A stretch of 64,000 nt of DNA, taken from NCBI RefSeq assembly GCF_016907675.1, contig NZ_JAFBCJ010000001.1, forward strand, positions 1 to 64,000, given 5' to 3'. Each line of letters opens with the position of its first letter. The first letter of the stretch is position 1. Position numbers and translations under genes: made by a program. The DNA comes from Geodermatophilus bullaregiensis. Lineage in GTDB: Bacteria; Actinomycetota; Actinomycetes; Mycobacteriales; Geodermatophilaceae. This document shows, in pieces, positions 57,799 to 64,000 of the stretch. The notes beneath the pieces are model-generated. The model was not told the origin of the DNA and ran no database searches. It saw only the letters and a program-made list of their open reading frames with translations.

Positions 57799-59565
57799 AT
57801 GTTGGACGCTGGGAACAGCCCGCAGCACGCCCGTGCCGCCGAGCAGCTACGCGCGGAGATCGTTCGGCTTGCGGCCGAGCTGGGGCGGATGCCGACCTCG
57901 GCGGAGCTGCGCCACCTGTTGCGTGTCCAGTCGATGGACGCCGAGACATTGGTGGAGACTCTTGCCGCTGCGACCGGCTCTTCCCGGCCAGCGGAGAGCC
58001 GGGCCGGGGTAGGAACTGGGGCCGGCGGACGTGCACGGCCCGTTCAGCCCGCGCTGCCTCCTCGCGCACAGAGGTCGACGCCATCGTCGACCTCGCCTAC
58101 CAATTCGCCCACGTCCTTCACCCCGGCCGTCCTGGACGCGCCGCATCTCGGTGGCGCAGCCGCCGGGAGCAGTGCACCGGAGGCCAAGAGCGACTCGGAC
58201 GTTTGGGACGACGGTGGCGATCCCTTCGCGATCCCGCCGGAGCCGACCCGGGCTACCCGGTCCGACGACGATCCCTTGATCGCCCAGGCTGTCGAGGACC
58301 TCCATGACGACTGGCTGCGCATGGGTGGACAACTCGACGAGCGGACGGTTCAGCAGCTCGTCGTCCGTCGCCAACTGACTGGCGCCCAGGCGAGCGAGGT
58401 GCTCCTGCAGCTCGACGAGCTGGGCGTGGAGGTCAGTTCCAGCAAGGGCCGGCATGCCGACGAGGCCGCCGCAGCTGGAGAGGCCACGGAGACCGGTGTC
58501 AGTGCGCTGAAGGTCTACCTGCGGGAGATCGGTCGGCACCGCCTGCTCTTCGCACACGAGGAAGTGCAGCTCGGAAACGCTATCCGCGCCGGGCAGGAGG
58601 CACGGTCGCGCCTCGCTGCCGCTGACGTCACGCGTCGGGAACTGCCGCACCTTCGTCGTCTGGTGGCCGCAGGAGAGAGAGCCCACGAGGACCTCGTCCG
58701 GGCCAACCTGCGGTTGGTGGTCTCCGTCGCGAAGCACAGACGTTATTCGTCGGCGGGCGTCGAGCTGGAGGACCGCATTCAGGACGGCAACGTGGGTGTG
58801 ATGCGTGCCGCCGAGAAGTTCGACCCCAGCATGGGCAACAAGTTCTCCACGTATGCCACATGGTGGATCAGGCAGTCCATCGAGCGAGGGATCGCAGACC
58901 GTGGAGGACTCGTCCGCCTGCCGGTGCACGCCCATGAGAAGCTCGTCCGCCTTCGCCGTGTCCTACGCGATCTGCGCGTCGAGTTCGGGCGTGTGCCAGA
59001 GCCGGCGGACCTGGCCAGGGAGCTCGACTGCACTGTCGAACTGGCGAAGGATCTTTTGTTCTGGAACCAGGGGCTCGTGAGCCTGGATCAGCCGGTAGGA
59101 GACGAGGACATCACGCTGGGCGACCTGCTCGCGGACGAGGCTGACCAGGACGGACGTGGGGATCCCCAGGAGCGTTTGGTCGCTGTGGCCCTGAAGAAGG
59201 ATGTGGCGGCGCTACTCGCCGCCGGTCTGTCCGACCGGTCGCGGTGGATCATCACCGAGCGCTTCGGTCTGGACACCGGAGACGACGGGCGGACATTGGA
59301 CGAGATCGGGGCCGGCCTGGGGGTCACCCGAGAGCGGGTCCGCCAGATCCAGGGCAAGGCCCTCACGAGGCTGCGAGGGCATCCGAGGTGTCTGGCTCTG
59401 TACGAGTACTTGATCGATCACTCACGGACGACACCCGTCCCCAAGCTGGTCTCGGAGGACGAGGCCGAGGCCGGGGAAGGGGTAAAGCGCAAGCGAGCCC
59501 GTCGAGACGGACGGCCCGACAGCCGGAGCCTGGCGAAGTGGAGAACGGTTGATGGCAACACCTGA
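57799..59565 (+). CDS. RpoD-like sigma-70 factor with extra N-terminal region
   Basis: A 588-residue sigma factor. Region 1.2 (VSALKVYLREIGRHRLLFAH) is near 233, and region 2 is near 297-379 (LVRANLRLVVSVAKHRR, FSTYATWWIRQSIERGIADR, VRLPVHAHEKL). Region 4 is near 479-527 (WIITERFGLDTGDDGRTLDE, GVTRERVRQIQGKALTRLR). Residues 1-230 replace region 1.1: a helical part (AAEQLRAEIVRLAAELGRMP), a Ser/Thr/Pro linker and an acidic helical part. ATG 57799 follows GCGGGGG. The stop lies 14 bases inside the DrmA-like gene, so the two are translationally coupled. A primary-type sigma in this place is very unusual. Confidence 0.9.
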   Translation: MLDAGNSPQHARAAEQLRAEIVRLAAELGRMPTSAELRHLLRVQSMDAETLVETLAAATGSSRPAESRAGVGTGAGGRARPVQPALPPRAQRSTPSSTSPTNSPTSFTPAVLDAPHLGGAAAGSSAPEAKSDSDVWDDGGDPFAIPPEPTRATRSDDDPLIAQAVEDLHDDWLRMGGQLDERTVQQLVVRRQLTGAQASEVLLQLDELGVEVSSSKGRHADEAAAAGEATETGVSALKVYLREIGRHRLLFAHEEVQLGNAIRAGQEARSRLAAADVTRRELPHLRRLVAAGERAHEDLVRANLRLVVSVAKHRRYSSAGVELEDRIQDGNVGVMRAAEKFDPSMGNKFSTYATWWIRQSIERGIADRGGLVRLPVHAHEKLVRLRRVLRDLRVEFGRVPEPADLARELDCTVELAKDLLFWNQGLVSLDQPVGDEDITLGDLLADEADQDGRGDPQERLVAVALKKDVAALLAAGLSDRSRWIITERFGLDTGDDGRTLDEIGAGLGVTRERVRQIQGKALTRLRGHPRCLALYEYLIDHSRTTPVPKLVSEDEAEAGEGVKRKRARRDGRPDSRSLAKWRTVDGNT

Positions 59566-62500
59566 GGACCAGCCGCTGGACGTTGCGGCCGGTCGCTTCC
59601 TCGACTGGCTCGATCAGGCCGTCACGGCAGCCGGCCGCGGCGACGGTCTGGAACGTCTCGACGTCGATCCGGGGGCCACCTTCTGGCTGGGGCGACTCGC
59701 CAGCGAGGAGGAGGTCCAGAACAGCGTTCTGGGCGACCGTGGGGAGCGACTCGACCCCTGTGCCATTGGCATGAGGCTTCGGCCTACCGGCGCCGGTCCC
59801 TGGAGCATGGACGTCACGGTCCAGATGCGCGCTTGGCTGCGCGATCCTCCGGGCGGAGCCGCCGACCCGCGTGGCCCCTGGGTGCGAAGCGACGAGGTCG
59901 CAGTGACTCTGCCTGTCAAGGTCGAGCCGACCGAATCGACCGTCGAAGGCCGTCGGCGGCTCACCCAGGCACTGAGAGACGTCGGAGCCGACGGGTTGTC
60001 TGCCGAGGTCAGGGTCGATGTCGAAGAGCGGGACGGCGTGCTGGAGTTGGTCGTCCAGCTGGTGAACACCAGCCCGGAGCAGCATCCGGTCCTCAAGGAC
60101 ACGCACCTGTACGAGACCGTGCTGCAGGTCCGCGGCCTGGACACAACTCCGTTCGAGCTCGAGCAGCTTCCTGACTCCTTCCGCTACGACCGCCGGATCC
60201 CGGCCTATGGCATCAACGTCGGTATCGCGTTGCTCGACGAGACCCCGCAGGGCTTCCGCACCACTGACACGGTCACTGTCACCACCTATCGGCCGACGTT
60301 CTGGAACAGTTCTCGCCCCGAGCCTGACCTCCGGTTTTCTGTCCTAGCCGAGGACTGCCTTCCGCCGATGCGGGCACTCGTGGCCGCGCTTCGCGAGTAC
60401 GACGAAGAGCACTGGTCCGATCAGACCCTGGAGACCCGGGCGGGGGTCAGCGGTTGGACGGCCGAGACGATCGCGGAGGCCCGGGAAGCAGCCCACGAGG
60501 TCTTGGCCGAGCTCTCTCGCCTGGAAACGGGTCTCCAGTTGCTAGAGCAGGACGCTCAGCTACGTCGGGCCTTCCAGTTGATGAACAACGCCATCGAGCT
60601 GAGTGCCAACGGTCGTGGGTACGACAGGTGGCGTCCGTTCCAGATCGGGTTCCTGCTGCAGACCATCGGCTGTCTCATCGACAGCAACCATGACGCAGAC
60701 GTCGTCGACACGGTCTGGTTCGCCACTGGTGGTGGGAAGACGGAGACCTATCTGGGCCTCCTGGTGACCGCTGCCCTCCACGATCGGATCACCGGCAAGT
60801 CGAGTGGCCTGACCGCCTGGTCCCGCTTCCCCCTGCGCCTGCTGTCCCTTCAGCAGACTCAGCGATTCGCCGACGCACTGGCCGGCGCCGAGTTGGTGCG
60901 TCGGCGCGCCGGAATCCGCGGTGCCCCGATCAGCCTCGGCTTCCTCGTAGGCAAGGGGGGGACGCCTAACAAGATCGTCCCGCAGGCGACCGACGACGAC
61001 CCTGATCCCGACAGCCCGGGGATGCCCGACCGATACCAGGTGCTGTTGCACTGCCCCTTCTGTCGGGGGGACTTGAACATGCGGTTCGACCGCAGGTTCT
61101 GGCGCCTGGCACATGAGTGCCCGAATGAACGTTGCCCGTGGCCTGAGCGCTCGTTGCCTGTCTATGTCGTGGACCAGGAGGTCTTCCGGTTCTTGCCGAC
61201 CGTGGTCCTGGGCACGCTGGACAAGGCCGCCAGCCTTGGGCTCCAGGCGGCCATGCGGGGTCTCGTCGGCCCTCCGTTGGGGATCTGCAGCGAGCCGGGG
61301 CACGGGTACTGCTACGCGCCGCGCAGCGCCCGCCCCAATGGCTGTCTGGTCCCCGATTGCACCGGGCAGCGACGGGAACTCCCCATGCCGAGGAGCCGAT
61401 ATGCGGCCACCCTCCGGTTGCAGGACGAGCTGCATCTCCTGCGGGACAGCCTGGGTGCGGTCGACAGCCACTACGAGAGCCTGCTCGATCACCTGCAAGG
61501 CGACCTGCAGGGTCCGCCGAGCAAGGTGATCGCCTCCAGTGCGACGCTCACCGGCTACCAGCGACAGGTGGAGGTCCTCTACCGGCGTCACGGCAGGGTG
61601 TTCCCGCAACCCGGCCCTAGGACCGGCGAGTCGTTCTGGACCCGACCATCCGTTCAGCCCCTCCGGCGTTTCGTCGCCGTGGCCCCGCGTGGTGTCACGC
61701 TCGAGCACGTCACCGACCGCACGGTCGATGTGATGCAGAAGTCTGTCCGGCGCCTCGTCACCGAGCCCGCTGAGGTCTGTGCAGAAGCCGGCATCGATCC
61801 AGCCCATGCGAGTGCGCTTCTCGGCCTGTACGGCACTGACGTGATCTACGGGTCCACGCTCTACGACGTCGAGGCCGCCGAACGAAGCCTGAGCAGCAAC
61901 AGCACCGTCGAAGGTCCGCTTAACAGCGTCCAGTTGACCGGACAGACCGATTTCGACGACGTCCGACAGATCCTCGATGAACTGGAGAAGCCCCAGGACG
62001 ACTTCTTCCAGCGCATCCACGTGGTGGCGGCGAGCAGCATGCTGTCCCACGGCGTCGACGTCAGCCGCCTGAACGTCATGGTGATGCTCGGCCTGCCCCT
62101 CGGCACAGCGGAGTTCATCCAGACCTCCGCCCGAGTCGGCCGCCGCTATCCGGGGCTAGTCCACGTGCTGCACAAGATCGGGCGCGAGCGGGACGCTCAG
62201 GTGTTCAGGCAGTTCGGCGCGTTCGTCACCCAGGGGGACCGGTTCATCGAGCCGATCCCGATCACACGCCGGAGCCGGCGAGTGCTGCGGCTGACACTGC
62301 CGGGCATAGTCGAGGCGCGCCGCCTCGCCCTGCAGGAGCCTCGTGCAGTCAACCAGCGCCTGACCACCGTGCGGGCTCTGCGTGACTTCGTCCGCGACAA
62401 CGGGATCTCCGCAGCGTCGGAGGCGCAGGTGATCGCGGCGGCGCTCGGGTTCGAGGGGCCCGTCGACGAGCTCCTGCGTGACGAGATCCGCATCTGGTTG

Positions 62501-62623
62501 GGCGGCTACTTCACCAACATGCAGGATCCGGCTCTCGCTTCGAAGCTGTCGCCGGATGTCCTGCCCGACCGCCCCATGATCTCCCTGCGCGACGTCGAAG
62601 CCAGCGCCCCGATCCACGACTGA
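59552..62623 (+). CDS. DrmA-like (DISARM-type) superfamily 2 helicase
   Basis: A 1023-residue helicase. Walker A is VWFATGGGKTETYLGLL (about 390-406), the DEXH box is LQDELHLLRDSLG (about 623-635), motif III is ASSATLTG (about 659), and the C-terminal motifs are SSMLSHGVDVSRLNV (about 828) and QTSARVGRRYPG (about 856). WFxTGGGKTE and DELHLLxxSLG are typical of DISARM DrmA. A Cys cluster (CPFCRG...CPNERCPW, about 505-530) lies between the helicase halves. The N-terminal 380 residues are strand-rich and unrecognised. ATG 59552 overlaps the sigma gene. Likely role: nucleic-acid remodelling in phage defence (inference). Confidence 0.87.
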   Translation: MATPEDQPLDVAAGRFLDWLDQAVTAAGRGDGLERLDVDPGATFWLGRLASEEEVQNSVLGDRGERLDPCAIGMRLRPTGAGPWSMDVTVQMRAWLRDPPGGAADPRGPWVRSDEVAVTLPVKVEPTESTVEGRRRLTQALRDVGADGLSAEVRVDVEERDGVLELVVQLVNTSPEQHPVLKDTHLYETVLQVRGLDTTPFELEQLPDSFRYDRRIPAYGINVGIALLDETPQGFRTTDTVTVTTYRPTFWNSSRPEPDLRFSVLAEDCLPPMRALVAALREYDEEHWSDQTLETRAGVSGWTAETIAEAREAAHEVLAELSRLETGLQLLEQDAQLRRAFQLMNNAIELSANGRGYDRWRPFQIGFLLQTIGCLIDSNHDADVVDTVWFATGGGKTETYLGLLVTAALHDRITGKSSGLTAWSRFPLRLLSLQQTQRFADALAGAELVRRRAGIRGAPISLGFLVGKGGTPNKIVPQATDDDPDPDSPGMPDRYQVLLHCPFCRGDLNMRFDRRFWRLAHECPNERCPWPERSLPVYVVDQEVFRFLPTVVLGTLDKAASLGLQAAMRGLVGPPLGICSEPGHGYCYAPRSARPNGCLVPDCTGQRRELPMPRSRYAATLRLQDELHLLRDSLGAVDSHYESLLDHLQGDLQGPPSKVIASSATLTGYQRQVEVLYRRHGRVFPQPGPRTGESFWTRPSVQPLRRFVAVAPRGVTLEHVTDRTVDVMQKSVRRLVTEPAEVCAEAGIDPAHASALLGLYGTDVIYGSTLYDVEAAERSLSSNSTVEGPLNSVQLTGQTDFDDVRQILDELEKPQDDFFQRIHVVAASSMLSHGVDVSRLNVMVMLGLPLGTAEFIQTSARVGRRYPGLVHVLHKIGRERDAQVFRQFGAFVTQGDRFIEPIPITRRSRRVLRLTLPGIVEARRLALQEPRAVNQRLTTVRALRDFVRDNGISAASEAQVIAAALGFEGPVDELLRDEIRIWLGGYFTNMQDPALASKLSPDVLPDRPMISLRDVEASAPIHD

Positions 62624-62632
62624 GAGCCGATC

Positions 62633-64000
62633 ATGACCGACCTGGGTACGCGCTCCGGATCCCAGATCCTCCGCACCTTCCTGCCCCAGCAGACCGCCGA
62701 CCTCCGCCGGGGCATCTACCGCGTCGTCGAGTGGACCAGCGCCCAGCCGTTGGCAGTCGATCCCGATGTCATTCGCCGCCGTCTCCTCCGAGAGGTCCGG
62801 CCGTGGGAGCAGGCCGGCCTCGACAACGGCGTCGCCGCCGACCTCCGCAGTGGCGCGCGGATCGAGGTCGTCGAACTCGACGAGCGTCGCGGCGTCACCG
62901 TCGAGCGGTATCCCAACGTCTGGGTCTGTGACACGTGCAAGCGCATCGGCAAGCGTGCCGACCGTGCGTGCAAGTGCGGCGCCCAGCGGTGGGGGCAGTT
63001 GCACTTCGTCGGCTTCCACTCTTGTGGGGCAGTTGTCGAGCCCTTCATCCGGCGCTGTCCGGCTCACGACGACGTACGGCTCGTGGCTCCACGCAGCGCC
63101 AAGGCGTCCGACATCCGGTTCGTCTGCCCCACGTGTCAGCAGGAAGTCATGCGAGGGCTCGGCTTCAACCGGTCGTGCCCCGGCTGTGGACAGGGCGCCA
63201 TCTCCTGGAACGTGCACAAGGCCCGCAGCGTCTATGCACCTCGCGGCGCCGTGCTCGTGAATCCGCCGCGCCCCGAGCGCATGCGCGACCTCCTTGCGGC
63301 CGGGGGCGCCCGCAAGTCCCTGGAGTGGGTGGTTCAGGGCATGACGGCACGGAGCCCTGAGACGATGCAGGGCCGTCCGACTCGAGACGCCTTCCTCGCG
63401 AAGTTGCTCAGGGACGGCTTCGGCGAGGCCTTCGCGCGGCAAGCGGCCGACCTGGCACAGACCGGGGGAGAGCTCGCAGCAGACGACGCACCGGAATCCG
63501 TGACCGGCTTGGACGATGCCCAGCGCGCCGAGGCCGAGAACGAGGCCCTCGACATCGCCACGGCCCTGTCCGAGTCACGCATCACCACAGGCGACCTCAT
63601 CGGTGCCCCGGTCGACAGCGTTCTCGCTCATCGCTACGCCGACGACTATCCGGCAGCTCTCAGGACCGCCGGACTCGTGGATGTCGAACTCGTCGAGCGC
63701 TTTCCGGTCCTCAACATCATGTACGGCTACACCCGTGGAGGCGGCGAGGCTGGAGCCACCCACCTCGTGCCCTTCCGCTCTCGCCGGGGGAACGGCTACC
63801 GGTTGCACGGTGATCTCGCTGAGACAGAGGCCTACTTCGTCAGGCTCGACCCGGTGAGGGTCGCGATGTGGCTGTTGCAGCGCGGCCACCAACTGCCGGG
63901 CTTCGATGCGACCGCAGGTCCCGCAGCCGCCAGAGCCGAGCTTTTGCGAGCTACCCGCATGCCGCTGCCTGGCGACCCTCGTCCTCAGCCGACCGTCGGA
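62633..64000 (+). CDS. DrmB-like (DUF1998) zinc protein, cut by the right edge
   Basis: The frame starts at ATG 62633, 9 bases after the helicase stop, and is still open at 64000 (456 codons). Cys pairs CDTCKR and CKCG (about 99-116) and CPTCQQ...CPGCGQ (about 165-187) suggest two zinc ribbons. A DUF1998-like part follows with LVERFPVLNIMYGYTRGGGE (about 352-371). In DISARM, DrmB sits next to DrmA and carries DUF1998. A protein of this kind next to a DrmA-like helicase supports a DISARM-related core. The C-terminus and later genes (for example a DrmC-like or methyltransferase gene) lie beyond the window. Confidence 0.82.
   Translation, partial: MTDLGTRSGSQILRTFLPQQTADLRRGIYRVVEWTSAQPLAVDPDVIRRRLLREVRPWEQAGLDNGVAADLRSGARIEVVELDERRGVTVERYPNVWVCDTCKRIGKRADRACKCGAQRWGQLHFVGFHSCGAVVEPFIRRCPAHDDVRLVAPRSAKASDIRFVCPTCQQEVMRGLGFNRSCPGCGQGAISWNVHKARSVYAPRGAVLVNPPRPERMRDLLAAGGARKSLEWVVQGMTARSPETMQGRPTRDAFLAKLLRDGFGEAFARQAADLAQTGGELAADDAPESVTGLDDAQRAEAENEALDIATALSESRITTGDLIGAPVDSVLAHRYADDYPAALRTAGLVDVELVERFPVLNIMYGYTRGGGEAGATHLVPFRSRRGNGYRLHGDLAETEAYFVRLDPVRVAMWLLQRGHQLPGFDATAGPAAARAELLRATRMPLPGDPRPQPTVG

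Noticed and set aside
57799-64000. Right-hand operon considered as canonical DISARM
   Set aside because: No DNA methyltransferase or DrmC-like gene is visible in the window, and a sigma factor is not part of DISARM. DISARM-related is the strongest supportable statement.

Overview
The window comes from a very GC-rich actinobacterium. The evidence is codon use dominated by G/C in third positions, many GTG starts, ATGA and GTGA stop/start overlaps, and family members typical of soil actinomycetes (possibly Geodermatophilaceae-like; the genus is inference). No complete rRNA or tRNA gene and no CRISPR array was seen.

Layout. (1) 1-11583 is a cell-envelope polysaccharide cluster. It holds six family-2 glycosyltransferases (one cut by the left edge, one fused to a polysaccharide deacetylase), a stand-alone deacetylase, two SAM methyltransferases and a Wzm/Wzt-type ABC exporter pair. 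A sugar-nucleotide decarboxylase relic has lost its middle by in-frame deletions. Genes 1100-5436 are chained by 4-base or longer overlaps and probably form one transcript. (2) 11584-16264 is a looser region with a DoxX-like membrane protein, a PRISE-type reductase, an adenosine-deaminase-like enzyme, a decayed tyrosine recombinase and a 48-bp repeat present twice. The repeat ends in what looks like the 3' end of a tRNA gene, so it marks an old integration point. (3) From the recombinase at 16484 onward the window is accessory DNA: orphan small genes, gene relics and hairpins up to 22236.

(4) 22237-35966 holds two convergent operons. The left one encodes a vWA protein, a PP2C phosphatase and a kinase, the order of the TerY-P triads. 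Its kinase is fused to a YidC/Oxa1-like membrane insertase domain. The right one (34455 down to 26052) encodes two unknown proteins and a 1926-residue DEAH helicase with S1 and two KH domains. A coiled-coil protein with a PD-(D/E)XK-like nuclease domain follows. (5) 36080-42905 is a mobile-gene patch: a tyrosine recombinase/unknown/XRE operon with a palindromic operator candidate, a wHTH-nucleotidyltransferase, and a GIY-YIG-like protein. (6) 43027-47192 is a nucleotide-centred cassette: DprA/SLOG protein, HAD hydrolase and phosphoribosyltransferase (PRTase) in one operon, with a second PRTase divergent from it. (7) 47349-64000 is a large defence-like array. A leftward operon encodes a McrB-like AAA+ ATPase, a PD-(D/E)XK nuclease, a roughly 1970-residue ATPase and a 389-residue partner. 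A rightward operon encodes an RpoD-like sigma factor, a DrmA-like helicase and a DrmB-like zinc protein that runs off the right edge.

The best candidates for an undescribed system are (a) the sigma-factor + DrmA/DrmB-like + McrBC-like array at 47349-64000 and (b) the vWA/PP2C/kinase-YidC triad facing a KH/S1 DEAH-helicase operon at 22237-34455. Family assignments were made by reading motifs; no database search was run.
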